A stretch of 64,000 bases of DNA from Favolaschia claudopus (lineage: Eukaryota > Basidiomycota > Agaricomycetes > Agaricales > Mycenaceae). The stretch spans positions 310,001 to 374,000 of the forward strand of contig JAWWNJ010000179.1 of the NCBI GenBank assembly GCA_037176885.1, written 5' to 3'. The position numbers and the translations under genes were made by a program. The notes under the pieces were generated by a model. The model worked only from the letters and a program-made list of their open reading frames with translations. It searched no databases and was not told the DNA's origin. This document shows, piece after piece, positions 31,271-46,765 of this stretch (positions within the stretch are counted from its first letter, which is position 1; every line of letters begins with the position of its first letter).

Positions 31271-34200
31271 TTATTCAGTCAAGCCATCATTCGTGAGTAA
31301 TGCGAGCATAGCGCGCACGACTGGGTTCTCTCCTCCAGTGTTAAGCATCGTGCCTTCCTCCACACAACGCTGCAACTGTGCGTCCAGAAGCCGGCTATCC
31401 AACGTGTTAATTCCATTTCAGAGATCCAGATCCGTGCTTACCGAAGCTGGTTAACAAGCACGCCAATGCGGGGCCATGCCCTTAACTTTATCCAGCTCTC
31501 CTTCGTTCCAATAGTCAACCCCCCACCGACGTGATTCACGGAGACCGGTCCCCCGAGTAAGAGCAGCGCGTACAGCGGCACCTCCGTCGCGTCGCGTAAG
31601 AACACCTTGCTCGTCATATGCTTGTGGAAGTATACGATGAACGGCGACTTCCATTGGGCAACCTCAAAGAGGATGCTCTGAGGGTGCAGGAAAACGCGCC
31701 CTTCTCGCAGGTCGAACATCTTGAATTCTTTGGCGAGGTTTTCGCGCTGGACGGTGCCGGCTGAGACGCGGTCGAACTTAATCGCGGATTTGGGAAGGTG
31801 GACGCGGGCGACGCGCGGCCAAAGGCCGCCGAGTACGACTGCCTTGATGAGGTTTGTGTTTGTGCTGTTGGTGTTGAGAGACGGGGTCGAGGGCTTGGAA
31901 TGCAAGGGGATGAATCCAAGATCGGCGAGAGAGCCTATGAAGTCGTTGCGAAGCGTCGTGATATCCCGAATGGTGGTCGGAGAAATAAAGTTCTACATGA
32001 ATCCAATGGTCAGACTCTGAGTTTTTAAACTCTGGAATAAAACAATGTTCACTTCTTCACAAAATGCCCTGACTGCACCCTGGGATTTGCCCTCTTCGCG
32101 TAATTGGACACAAGCATCATAAGCTTTGAGATCCGTCAGAAGGTCACTGCCGGCGGTCGCGAATCGGGATCTTGCCCTAATGCACGATTAGTCAAGGAAA
32201 ATCGGCTACGGGTAAAAGGCTGCTGACTGAGACGCTTCGTCGCGTTTATCCATCGGGGTTAGAAATAACGGCTTCGACGACAAGCATGCTGCGATTGTTA
32301 GAATGGGTCCAAGACACTGGAAGATCGTCCCCAGGACAAGCATCTGCGGGGTACCGTTCAGTCGTATAAAGCCTGCAGTCAATGACGGGCGCTGACCTTC
32401 GCAAGGCGCAAATCCACGGGCAAAGTCGACTGGCGTCGTCATCGTGTCAAAAGATGTGTAGGACGGAGAATCTTGAAACTCACGATATGTCGACCAAGTG
32501 GTGTCAGCCTTCCGTTCAGATCTACAGCCCCGAGCTCCTCGAGGACCGTCCATGCCGCCTCCATTGCGGCTACCTTGGGCGGATCGATCGCTCGTTGCAA
32601 GAAAAGCTTGACATCTTCTTCTTCTCTCATCACCTTGACGGTCAACGAGATGCTTTCCAGTGGAACGCGGAGGATTTCTGGGACAGGAAACTTTCCCATG
32701 TTAGCCTCTTGTTTTCTTGTGTAAAGCTTGTAGCAGATCCCAGGTTGTGTGCGGCCGGCTCGTCCTCTGCGCTGTCTCCCAGCAGCCCGCGTGATGTACA
32801 CTTCCACTAATCGAGACATACTGGTCTCTGAGTCGTATTGTGTCTCCTTGACTTTTCCCTGAAGCCAATTCAATATACAGCCATCAGAGATGGTGAGTGT
32901 GAGCCTACAGCGTCAACGACGTAAATAACGTCGTCGATAGTGATTGAGGTTTCAGCGACATTGGTAGCGGCAATGACCTTCCACTTTGAAGTTTTCAGGA
33001 ACACGCGGCGTTGCTCGTCGTTTGAAAGGTTCGCATGCAGCGGGAAAATATCAACTTGTCCTCCCGGAAGCACTGTTTTCATGGCGTCCATGCATTGGCG
33101 AATTTCTGGTACACCAGGTAAGAAAATTAGTATTCCACCGCGTTTGTTCGTAGGCTCTTTGATGATGTGGTGAACGGTCTCGGCGATGAGCTGGACGACT
33201 GTTCGGTGGTGAAACTAAGGTCAAAAAAGTTTCGTACCTGAAAATCCAGTCGATCAGACCGACCGATGATTTGAATGGCGGAGATGGAAGCATCATCGAG
33301 ACCTTCGGACTTGTAATCATCACGGGAAGCTTGAAGTGCAGCCCCGGTTTCTTTCCTTGAATATTTGGAAGCGGCCGGACGATATTTGATTTTGGGTATG
33401 ATGTCTTCCAGGTATCTATATAGCGCAAAGTAAGAATATATGCCTGCATTGATGCGGACAATTGTTACAGATCTGTGACAGGATGGGTGAAACCAGGGAT
33501 CGTCAGCAGAGGTGCGCCGCCGAAATAGTTGATGAAGGTTTCGTGGTTGATCGTGGCAGACATGAGGACAACCTTCAATGTCGGATGGGTCTTCAAGAGC
33601 TCCCGTAGCTCCAGCATGAGAAAATCACCGTCCACCGATCGTTCGTGAACCTCGGGAACAAAATCAGTCGAGGTCATGATTTCGGGCATATTTGTCGTAC
33701 CTCGTCAACAACGACATGACTGACGCCTTGAAGAGTATCCCCAGAGCCAAGCCTTCGAAGGACCACACCGGTTGTACAGAACAACAGTTTGGTGTTCTTG
33801 CTCTGCTTGCTTTCACCTCTGATCGCATAGCCAACGGACCCATCTTCGATACGCTCAGCAGACACACGGGCCGCAACTGAGATCGCAGAAAGACGTCTTC
33901 CAAAAATATGAGCCTTTGCAGCGGAAGATGCTCGGTTATGGGGCACTACCTTGGTTGCGTCACAACGATTGAGGCTGTGGACCCGAGATCGGATAAGATG
34001 AGCGAATCTAGGATAAACTGAGGTACTTGAGAATAGCGTTAGCTGTAGGAATGAAAGAGACAAGGCAATGCGACTGACGCTGAGTTGTCTTGCCACATCC
34101 TTGGACGAGGGGTAAGCATCACTCAATATGCTGAATTGAACAAATCTCACCTGTTTCTCCAACTACAACCACCACTCTGTTGTTATTGAGCAGGTTCAAG

Positions 34201-36262
34201 AACTCATCCTTCGCGGTGTAGGCTGGTAGCCTTTTTCGCATTGAGAGCATATCCTGATACTAAACGATTCAAATTAGCCAATGCCAAGCGTATGTGCATC
34301 TATCCTGCCTTGTTGTCGCGGCAAAGAGTTTCAAACTCTTGTTTGATTTGAACGCTAGTGCGGTCATCGCGTCGATAGCCCCCTGGCCCCTTGTTCCGAA
34401 CGCGAGGTTGACCCGCGACCTTCGAATGAGTGTCGTCAAAATCAGCTCCTTCTGCTTCCAGACGCGGCACAATGTGTCTCAAGACGACAGACATATCAGG
34501 CGGGCCGTCGTCCTCCACAGTGGCCCAAACGGCTTCCAGAACCCTCATGGAAGCCATACAGATCCCTTCCCCGGGTTGGAGGAACTCTTCTTCTTGCATT
34601 TCTAGTAGGAGCTGCGATAACAGGTGTAACCGTACATATGCTGGAACCGCGGTTGAAGTCAGGAATATCGGTAGATATCCTGGGCGGGGGAAAGCTTCCT
34701 TGTCCGAGACGAGGATGTGAACCTTGATAGGTGCGCTGAACAGTGGCATGACCAACTGTGCTGGATCCTCGAGCGATGCACCCATGGCGTCGATCTCGTC
34801 GGGATCGATCTGAAACGGCTGAGATTCGACGGGGGCCGCCAACTCTTCGAGGCCAATGAGTTTTCGACCTAGAGTCACGAGAAGAAGATCCCAGTTATCG
34901 ACCAACTCGGGACTTGCATCGATACATGCTTTGACTACATGTATCGGCCATCCTGCTTCTTTGGCAGCCTTGTCTTCTATCCACCGTCTCTTCAGACAAT
35001 CTGCACCGGAATGGGTAGATACGACGAATGTGTTAGAAGAGTTGGCGGTCGGTAAGAAGCGCTGCGGGAGATCGCACTCCGGGACGTGGAGAATGAGGTA
35101 CTCGATGGCGGCTTCCAACGGCGACAGGGTCTTCATCAAGTTGGAAGTCACGGGAGAAGGATGGGACAGGAAGTTGACAGCATTCCGGGCTTGCACGGGT
35201 GTAAAACCTAGGGTTGTAAGTTGTTGCGCAACGTTCGACGCATCCTCGTCAGGTAGGACAGAGGGAGCGACATCGGCAGTTTCCGGATACATCGAAATGC
35301 CCTGGGTCAGTCGGCATGAGAAGGATACGACGAGGAACGAAACTAGAAGATACCTGTTTGATGGCCTCCTCCGCCAAATCTCGAAGGGTTGCTGCCATTT
35401 TGACCTCGGGAACGTGGGCAAATTCCCCAGAAACTGCAGTGGGTCGAGGCTGAGAGCCCCTTGTGTTCACTTCCGTCGACTCTGCTGGCGCCAGCTGTTC
35501 CCGTCTCTTGTTAAGAGCTTGATTCTGGCGTTGTTCTACTTCCTTTTGAGCCGCGAAAGGATCGGGGTTGTACGTCCATTTTTGGTGCTCTGGCGCGTTC
35601 GTCTGCTCCGCTGCTAGGGTATCCCAGTATTGTCGAGGCCCGGGTGGAAGAACTCGATTAAGCTGGATAGATAAGTTGAACTTATCTGGGGGCAGGATGA
35701 TAAAGTTGAATTACCTGCAAGTTGTTGCAAATCTATCAGGGTATTCAATTCTGAGTACGAAGAACAAAGCAAAACTGAGCTACCAACACGATATAGAGCA
35801 TATGTGGCACCCCAATGACGGGATTCTATAGCAGAAGGACTTATATACGGTGGATGCGGCTCCATCCTCACGGAATCTTTCTGTCCACTTTTCTTGTTTA
35901 TCTTGCTGACGGTGACGGTGAAAGAGAAGCCGCCTTGTTGTCTCCTCTGAGTAGAAGGGTGATATGTAATCGCACAAGTAGCAGAAACATTGCGAACTTA
36001 CCGTGTCCACTACAGCTTTATCCCACCCATTCTTCTGGCATCTAATCCAGAATCAGATACACTCGTGTAAGCCTGAAAGAAATGACCTCTCTTGCAGCAA
36101 GCTCAAAGGATATTTGTAGCCAGGAGGAAAGAGCGGTTGACCATCGACCTCAGGAGCATTGGAAGTAGCAGCAGGTTTAGATGAGGTACCAGAAGCTGGG
36201 GATGCTTTGGATGAATTTCCGGCGTTTCCAGATTTAACTATTCCTTTGCCACGGGGAGGCAT
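31271..36262 (-). CDS. Large DExH-box RNA helicase, DHX29/DHX57 type
   Basis: A multi-exon gene of about 5 kb. The N-terminus starts MPPRGKGIVKSGNAGN, then FPPGYKYPLSLLQER. Next come a UBA-like helix bundle (QQLTTLGFTPVQARNAVNFL) and an RWD-like region (PIKVHILVSDKEAFPRPGYLP). The helicase core has motif I split by an intron (VVVVGETG joined to CGKTTQ), motif Ib around RRLSAISVAARVSAERIED, motif II as DEVHERSVDGDFL, motif III as VVLMSATINHETF, motif V as AATNVAETSITIDD and motif VI around AGRQRRGRAGRTQPGICYKLY. The C-terminal OB-fold part reads SLADLGFIPL-like sequence and ends NGENPVVRAMLALLT-like. DHX29/DHX57 relatives act in translation initiation or RNA turnover. The active-site motifs look intact. 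Confidence 0.88.
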
Positions 36263-39086
36263 AGGTATTTTCTCAATCTAGTACGAAACAAAAACAGATA
36301 TTCGGGTTTTCATGGATTGTACGTCCAGCGAGAGCAACAGCGAGCACTGTAAGAAATCTAGTCAAGGCTGGTCGGAAGCGAAGGCCGAAACACGGCCGAA
36401 GCCTGGAAAGGAAGATATTTCCCACGAAACACGAACATGAAGACACACAGGACCCAAACAACTGACCTCAACACGAGCCACGAACAAGTCGCGAACCCAA
36501 GTCGACTTATGTCCAACCGGAACGCCAGTGTCTCTCTCCGCCAGCTTGTCCCTTCCTGGTACCTGTTCTCTTCGCCGTTCTACGCCCTCTCTGGCCGCCT
36601 GCTTGCCCCAGCCACCCCGATCCACCCTGGCCCCTAACCAGAGTGAAATCTAACCCTAGCATCAAAAGGCCACCATGCGTTCCCCCTTCGCTTTGTGACA
36701 TCGTAGATAGTAGCCTCGGTCTCACGAGTATAGACCCTCAAGCGGACGTTTGACTGACTTCAATGGCTGAATCTCGCGCCTTTGGCGCGTACACTCAACC
36801 TCTTCCAGCCACCAGACCTTTTTTTCACGCGATGACATCTCTGCCACCCTATATCGCGTCTCCGGAACGTGTCTTGTGTCGACCCATCTCCTTTACGCAC
36901 AGATCCCTGCCTGTGTTGCCTCGGGACCCCGACCTACGCGCGGTCATTGGCTGCAACACGCACGGAAAGTGGAAGCACTTTCGGGTCTCGATTTGCCTTC
37001 GCTGCGCGGTCAGATCCGTCCGTGTATACTTTCATCTTGCAGTCAATCTTCCGTTAGCTGTGGAAGGGAAGGCGGTGCCGGAAATGCATGGGGTTCACTT
37101 AGAGTTGAGTCGCACAACAGGCACCAGAGACGCGTCGCGGTACTTTTGGGTATTCAGTGCGGAGGTAGAGCGTGCTGCGCGCAGTCTGGGACTCGATGGG
37201 GCGTGTATGCGCCGTGTGGGCTACGCACAGACCTTCATCGGTCCTTCTGTCCACTTACTCTTATGCGCTTGATTCTTCCATGCCGGTTTCCCGGTCTGTT
37301 TGTTCATTCTGTCCTCGGCTACGTCACGGTTGTCGGGCTTGTTCTTGTAGCAAGTCAAAAGCTTTTCGCACAGGATGCGGGTGGCCTAAGCCTCTGGCTT
37401 TTCCTCTGGGCTTCTGACTGCTCACCAGCGGAAGGAACGTCCAAATCCCGGTGTTGTTTCTGTTGGATTCCGAGCACCGTGGGTCACTCCAGTCTTGTCT
37501 GCTGCTGTACTGCGTGCAGGCTGCTTGGAGGTGAGGCCCAGAAGCGTCGGCGAGCGCATCGAGATCTGCATGGCTACGCGAGCATGGATGGCCGGGGGTC
37601 CGGGGCGTGAACTTGTGATTTGAACACTTAAGGATCCGAACAAGAGAGCACTTGGTATCTGGCCCCTGGGCATTTGTTGGCTTCTGTGACTTTGCTGAGG
37701 CAACAGCAATGGGCTCTACGGCACTACTGATATGTCTTTGCCGTCTCATTCTCCCCCAATCCTCGGTCCTTCCAACACAGGACGGCCGGCCATGTTTGTA
37801 CTACTGATTTGTTATGTCCTGGTTCTCTCTCTCAGCCGCACTGCTCATGACACTCTGCCTGCGAACGAGACAATGTTTGTTGGATGTATTGCCCTTCCTG
37901 GCCTCTGAAGTGGATGCTCTTTTCACACGGTGCCTTCGTTATTCACATTGAGCGGCGAAGACCCAGCTTTTCGACCCTTTCGCGGCCATGACTTTTGTTC
38001 TTCTCTACTCTGACCTGTTTTCAACGTCTTTTCTACCTGTGTGCATGCACTTGATACCCGGGATCCACCAGACTTTCTGCTCTCTTGTTTCGCTCCTGTT
38101 CGGGCCCTGTAAAGACCTTGTCTGTGGTTGTACCTATCTGGTCGTTGAAATTGTAGCTCCCTCGGGACGCTGCAATAGAGATCTGTTCTCGCGGTCAACT
38201 GATCATGGTAGTGTCAACAGCTACGGGCCGTGGACCCTGACTTGGTTTTGGGCAGATAGTGGAAGAAGGCTCAGTCGCTGGTGAGGAGGTTCAGTGCACT
38301 CGCAGAGGTCTGAACTTGTGCGCGGTCCTGAGTACGAACAAGAAGACGAGGGCTTGGTCGTTGGGAGGTTAGACGCTGGCGAGCTTGCTCTGTGTACGTC
38401 GTTCGGCGAGAAGTTGCCGTTGGAACTGGGGTGCCATGCATGCTTGGAAGACACCACACGCATTAGTTCTCTTTGCGCGTCCTTCATGGACAAGGCAGTG
38501 CTGGAAGACTGACAGTATGGCGGGGAGAGGCTCCGAACTTCTGGCTGTGATGGCCGGAGGTGAGGAGGTGGAGGAAGAGCCATGGGAAGCAATCGGCGGT
38601 TTCATGGTGGGGGTGGTCTGTGACCACGAAAGTGTTATGATGACGGCTGAGACTGCTGGGAGACATCCTATATCAGCGCCATTCGTGAAAGTGGCGAGGG
38701 ATATGCCCGAAGACCCATTCTTTCCAATTTTTTGCTTTTTCTCCGCTTTCGTGGCGGTTTTTTTTCTTACAGATGTGGTCCACAACCTGCTTATCGTAGA
38801 TTCCGGTAGGCAATCAAACATCATGCAAGTGTATTGTAGTTGTACGAAGTTCGGAATTTATTTGGAGGGTTCTGTATGGTAATACAACGACGCGTGGGTC
38901 CTTCTAAATGTACAACGATTTCTTGAGCTTTGTGCCCTCTGCGACAGTTCGCGGCGCCTCTCGTTATCGAGTGATTTGTATGAGGAGAGATACATAGTGA
39001 GCAATTTCTGTAGCTGCAACGAATATCTTGAGTGGGTGAGGTTCGAAAATAGAAACCACCAACTGAGGCTTACTTTCTCTATTCTC
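36263..39086. other. 2.8-kb region with no supportable gene
   Basis: Frames of 120-245 codons exist on both strands (for example plus 36763-37272), but none shows a recognisable domain or sensible intron-linked continuation. Composition is T/C/G-rich on the plus strand. It contains the helicase promoter at its left end. It could be a long non-coding transcript or decayed sequence; I cannot tell which. Confidence 0.5.
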
Positions 39087-39673
39087 TTAACCCACGAATC
39101 GAAGCGCGTCGGCGCTAATATAGTACTTCGCTAGCTCTCCAGCAGCAGAAGGTGGGGGCGCCGCTGCATCCGGTACGAGCATGAAGGTCTGGGAAAAGAC
39201 GCGTGGATGGCCCTCTGGATTTGTTCGTGTCGTAGTGGCAGGGTTCCCGGCAATCCCTTTCCCATGCGTAACGGCTCCAGAGACGACAATAAGAAGCGAT
39301 GGTGGCTGAGTGCCTGTGCATTCACTGTTCAGAACAGACTTTCAATGCAAATGCGGAGGACGAGCCTGGTATGGGATGACAGTCGAAGGATTGGATTTCG
39401 TGCTTGGTTGGAGGCATATTTTGGACGAGGGAAACGACACCGTCTGTGCCTTGGAATGGTGTGCCGTTCCAGGTGAGTGCGGAACTGGGACGATAGAGTT
39501 TGGGTAGGTCGCTCAGGCGCGTCGACGAGTCATAGGCATTGTAATAAATGCGGGTGAAGTTATCTGCTGTGCGCGTGGCGATTTCGATACTAGACACATT
39601 GGCATAAGAGTTTGAAGACCGCGAGGAGAGATATGACGAACTCGGCAGGAGTGAGAGGGACGGGAGCAGCCAT
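39087..39673 (-). CDS. NXT1: NTF2-like mRNA export factor (NXT1/p15, Mtr2-type)
   Basis: Three exons, 39673-39642, 39589-39366 and 39313-39087, give 160 aa. The first intron joins MAAPVPLTPAD to IEIATRTADNFTRIYY. The second (39365-39314 on the minus strand, 52 nt) begins GC rather than GT, and only this join keeps the family continuity CHPIPG to TQPPSLLIVVSGAV. Other segments are ALTWNGTPFQGTDGVVSLVQ, MPPTKHEIQSFDCHP, SQTFMLVPDAAAPPP and the end YISADALRFVG, matching the single NTF2 fold of p15/Nxt1. It pairs with the Mex67/TAP export receptor to carry mRNA through nuclear pores. It diverges from ISC1 with only 68 nt between starts. Confidence 0.9.
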
Positions 39674-39741
39674 TGCTGTATAAGTGTATTGGTGGTGGTC
39701 AAAGCGCAAGTTCTGACGACACTGCCACAGCCGGATTCCTC
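39674..39741. promoter_or_regulatory. 68-nt shared promoter between NXT1 and ISC1
   Basis: The start codons face away from each other and are separated by 68 nt, so each promoter or leader must overlap the other gene's leader or coding sequence. Confidence 0.6.
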
Positions 39742-41284
39742 ATGAGCGAATCTCTTCATGTTCTGACTCTCAACTGCTGGTCTGTCTTTGACTCACCCGA
39801 GGCTCTCTAGCCGCTAATCTCGGCGTCTAGGGGCCTAAAATATGTCGCGAAAAACCGTGTAGAACGGGTTCATGCAATTGCAGAGGAATTAGCAAAATTC
39901 GACCATGATATCATCGCTCTCCAGGAAATTTGGGTCTTTGCCGACTATGAACACGTCCGAAACAGTGTCGTGAAGCGTCTACCTTATTCAAAGTTCTTCT
40001 ACAGGCAAGGAACACCTCTGTGTCTGTGTACAACCACTAAACAATGTGGTCGTATGCAGTGGTGCGCTTGGGTCCGGATTGGCGCTACTCTCACGTTTCC
40101 CAATCGTCGCTACTTCGGTTCACCCGTACTCGTTGAACGGCGCCCCTATCGATGTTGGCGGCGGTGACTGGTTTGTCGGCAAGGCTGCTGTCAGTATAAC
40201 AATATCACACCCTGTTCTCGGTCAGGTCCAAGTCTTCAATACTCATGTAAGATTGTCATGCGCCGCTTGGCTCTCATTAACATAAAATAGCTTTATGCGA
40301 AAGGTGGCGAAGATGGACCAGAGCACCTTAGAGCTCATCGGCTGGTGAATGCTTGGGAATTCTCTAAATTGGCACGGCAGGCTGCAGAGCTAGGCCGCTA
40401 TGTGGTTGCCGTACGTTTGCTCGATTCAGGTATCTCCGACTTTGGCTCACTTGGTTTTCTTGTAGTGTGGGGACTACAACAGCATTCCCAGCTCTTTACC
40501 AATGGCACTCATTCGCGAATATGCAGACCTCTCCGACTCATGGGCCGTCTCTCACCCCGATCCGCCTTCCATGTCCTCCCCATCCGCTATGGATGCTATA
40601 ACGCAGTTCGGTGTTACAGCAGACTCTCCCCTCAATTCCTATTCCGCCGGCAAACCCATCGGCCCCTACGCTCGCAAATTCCTTGGCAAGCGTCTCGATT
40701 ATATTCTCTACCGCCAACCTATCCGACCCCCGTCGCGCCTCGACGACGAGCCGCTGCCTGTGCTCAAATGTATCGAATGCAACGTGGTGCTGACTGAGAA
40801 AGTACCAGGACAACTGTTCTCGTTCTCAGACCACTTTGGACTCGAAGCAACACTGGAATTCCAAACAGGCGATCGCGTCACAGCGGATTTGGCTGACCCG
40901 CACAACGTATGGGCCAACCCCGGGGCAGCGCATGGGCCCACGCCATCAGCAGCATCAGAACTGTCCGCCGAATCGCTTTCAACGACGATGCAGGCTCTCG
41001 CAGCTTGTTACCGCTTCTCCCGGCAACGTGCTCGTAAAGAGCTTTCCTTATTTGCAGCCTGCATCTTCATTCTCGTTGCTCTCGTCATCGGCTCGTCCTG
41101 GCTGCCCCACCCGTGGATCAACCCAATTTTCATTCTTTTCACTGTCCTCGTTGCATGGTGCGGCACCACAATGCTCTACGAAGGGTTTTTGTACGGCAAC
41201 TGGGAGTGCAACGCGCTCATGAATGTTATCGAGGAGCTCGAGATTTACAAAAACAGCTTGGAGACACGGGCGGGTACGAATTAA
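39742..41284 (+). CDS. ISC1: Inositol phosphosphingolipid phospholipase C / neutral sphingomyelinase
   Basis: Five exons, 39742-39779, 39831-40004, 40060-40246, 40291-40410 and 40466-41284, give 445 aa. The fold is the DNase I-like Mg-dependent phosphodiesterase: LTLNCWGLKY, Glu in IALQEIWVF, GALGSGLALLSRFP, THLYAKGGEDGPEHLRAHRL, CGDYNSIP (catalytic Asp) and FSDHFGLEA with the SDH motif. Two C-terminal membrane helices (AACIFILVALVIGSS and PIFILFTVLVAWCGTTML) match Isc1. It cleaves inositol phosphosphingolipids to ceramide. The second intron (40005-40059) begins GC; a GT further in would also be in frame but would add residues and spoil the FFYSGALGSG family pattern. It ends 106 nt from the convergent esterase gene. 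Confidence 0.92.
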
Positions 41285-41390
41285 CTCTGCTGGACAGTTT
41301 GACTTTAGCGTGGACAATCCATATTACATTACTATATACTATCTATCGTATTGCTACAGTGGTACTGTACATACTACAAGATACCTCCCC

Positions 41391-43612
41391 TCATGGGGGC
41401 CGTGCATGAGGATGCGGTTTGTAAACAAGAGTTTCGTTAGCTGGCCCATCGTTAGTCCAATTCTCTACTAGTCTGGTGATATCTGGATGGCTGGCAATCG
41501 AGTTCCGTCGCACAGACGGCGTGATGGGCGGCGACATCGTGGACAAAGTGAATGTAGAAAGGGTGGGAAGTGTGGTGTGCGAGCTGGATCGCCGGTGATA
41601 GTTCTGCGACCGATGGCGCTTGAGAGTAGGCTGCCGCGAAGTGCTGGTGCTGCTCTCGGAAGTGTAGGGTATGATAACGGACACAGCGGAGCGGATTCGG
41701 CGTAGCGTTGATGTCTGTGCAGGCTCAGACTCTTGCACGGGTGTACGCGGATCCTCCTCTTCGTCTTCTGTGTCGTCGTCGTCGTCCTCTGTATCTGTAT
41801 CTGTTCCGATCGCCATTCTCGACGGACCCCAACTGGGATAATACGTCGTCTTGCGCGAGAGACTCGGCCGCTTCGCCGCAGCATCTGCAGTCACGTCCTC
41901 CTCCGGTTCCGACTCTGTCCGTTCCTCCTCCTCCAGATCCTCCTTATTAACCGCCTCGCTCTCGACACCATCTCCACGCACAACCGTCGCCTCCTCGGTG
42001 TCTATCTCCTTCTCCAAATCATCTTCTGCCTGAGCACCGAGAGATCCACCAGCACGGGAAACCAGCCCCGGCAATATGGTGCGTACAAACTCGTGCATGC
42101 TCAGAAACGCGCGGTGCGCGGAATCTAGGAAGGGGTATGTTTGGAAAATATGCACTGCGTCCTCGTAAAGCTCGTGCCGGACCTCGACACCTGCGAGCGT
42201 CGCTTTATGCGCGAGCAGTGCGATCTCATCGCGTAATACTTCGGCGTCGCCGGCTTGGATGAGCATGGGCGGTAAGCCGGTGAAGTCCCCAAAAAGTGGG
42301 GATGCGTAAGGGTGGGTAAGATATTTCTCTACATGTTCACCAAGATAGAGAGCGATGGGATTCATGTGGTTGGCGGCGGTGGGGATGGGAACAACGTCGT
42401 AGGGTTCATTCGAGTCCCACGACTCGCAGCTCATGGTTAGATCTGCGGGAGGTCGTTAACAAATATCGGTGAAGGTAAAACACAATACTGACCGACCCAC
42501 GGGGACATGAGGATAGCCGCCGAGGGCAAGGGATAGTCGTTGTCGCGCAAATACATCAAGAGAGCAAGACACAAACCACCACCAGCACTGTCTCCGCATA
42601 CAACAATATTCTCAGAAGGAATGTGCAGGTCCTCGACGAGTCGCAGATACCCACTGACTACATCGTGCAGGGGCCCGGGAAAACGCGTCTCGGGAGCCAG
42701 TCGGTAGTCAAGTGCTAATACAAACGATCAGGCCGGTATATTTAGACAACAACGCAGAGGGGCTCACCAAAAACACGGGCATCTGTGTACTTTGACAAGG
42801 GTATTGAGATGAGTCGCTGACTCGCAGCGCTCGAAACAAAAAATGCGCCTCCATGAATATATAATATAACCCGTTCGCGCTTCTTCTCGGGTACCGTTGT
42901 CGGTGGTGTGTTGGCAGTCGCTGCACGGCGCTGTTGCCACTCGGACTGAAGTCGCTGCCATGTCCTCCGACCGACGACCCATTCACCAGAGAGTTCGCGT
43001 TCGCCAGTCTCAGCGGCGTCAAGGTCAGCGAGAATGCCGCGGAGTTGGCGACGCTTGACGCGGAAGGTGACTGGCGTCACGAGTGCATCGGAGGGGAGGG
43101 GGATGAGTCCGCTGAGCCCCATGGCCATGCGGATTGTCGCCTGCGACGATCATTGAGTACCTGAAAAATTTCGGGAATCACAAGCTGACGACGCACGATG
43201 TCGACGAGCGCGCTATGACGCCCTGCTCCGCGCATGAAACTGGTGATGAGAGTCATTTCGATGCCCCAGGATTTGCGGCGAGGGCCAAAGACGTTGTGCG
43301 AAATAACAGCCCCAGTCATCTCTGTTGCTGCACACGATGAAGAGCCTCAGAACTCATTTAACGGAATGAAAGAATAGAAATACACGAACCCTTTGAGACT
43401 ACGAGGACGCCGTACTTCCAGAGATGCCACAAACGGATTGGACTGCGCTCTGAGACGCGGAGAGTTGGCTCGACGCGAGCAGAAGGGGGCGCGACGCCTG
43501 GTTTAGCATAGTGGTGTAGAGCAGGTTGCTTTGTCGGTGGTTGAAGAGGGGGATCTGGTAGTCTGGGCTGGGGAGCATTGAAGGACAATGGCCACGGGAG
43601 GGTGAGCGGCAT
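41391..43612 (-). CDS. Hormone-sensitive-lipase-type alpha/beta hydrolase (esterase/lipase) with acidic tail
   Basis: The first exon from MPLTLPWPLSFN at 43612 ends LVVSK; a spliced E leads to MTGAVISHNVFGPRRKSWG. The HSL-family oxyanion motif is YIHGGAFFV, the nucleophile elbow is VCGDSAGGGLCL, the acid is in QAGDAEVLRDEI and the His in YEDAVHIFQTYPF. So Ser, Asp and His are all present. After the hydrolase domain come about 200 residues that are disordered and very acidic in part (SEPEEDVTADAAAK, DTDTEDDDDDTEDEEEDP), ending in Ser-rich sequence. Such tails are unusual for secreted lipases, and I see no signal peptide, so an intracellular role is likely. Acyl specificity is not predictable. 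Confidence 0.87.
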
Positions 43613-43805
43613 AGTTGGGTCAGAGGAACAAGGTCCGAGCGAGCTTAGCAGGCATCAGGTAGAAGACTGAAAGTGGTAAGTGAACGAGAAGGTGACAGTC
43701 TCACTTGGAGCCCCGCATTCGGCCCGGCCCCACCGCTTAATCCTATACCACAACAACGCAACTGTTTCACAAATCGATTTCACGCTATCGACGTTCAATT
43801 AAAAA

Positions 43806-46530
<2,725 letters not shown>

Positions 46531-46765
46531 ATTCGAGTTGGAGCGCAACTGAGAGCAGGATAAGCTGTTGATGCGCGATCGCGGTCGGAACTGGTTGACC
46601 GATGTTGTCGACCAGGAGACTGTTGCTTTCGAGAGAAGAGTATCAGAATCAGCTGCAAAGTGTCCAAGGCAAGCTCAGATATTTTGTTGACCTATTTTTG
46701 AGGGAATTAGAGTTGGTGCCAATGAAGAGCCTGGGAATTGTAATAGTCTTGTGCTCTGGACGCCG

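Noticed and set aside
36763..37272. 169-codon frame with a true ATG, taken as a possible gene
   Set aside because: No recognisable domain, no sensible intron partner, and overlapping frames of similar length on both strands suggest chance.
38990..39060. Possible tRNA because of a GGTTCGA word near 39040
   Set aside because: No matching acceptor or anticodon stem could be paired around it.
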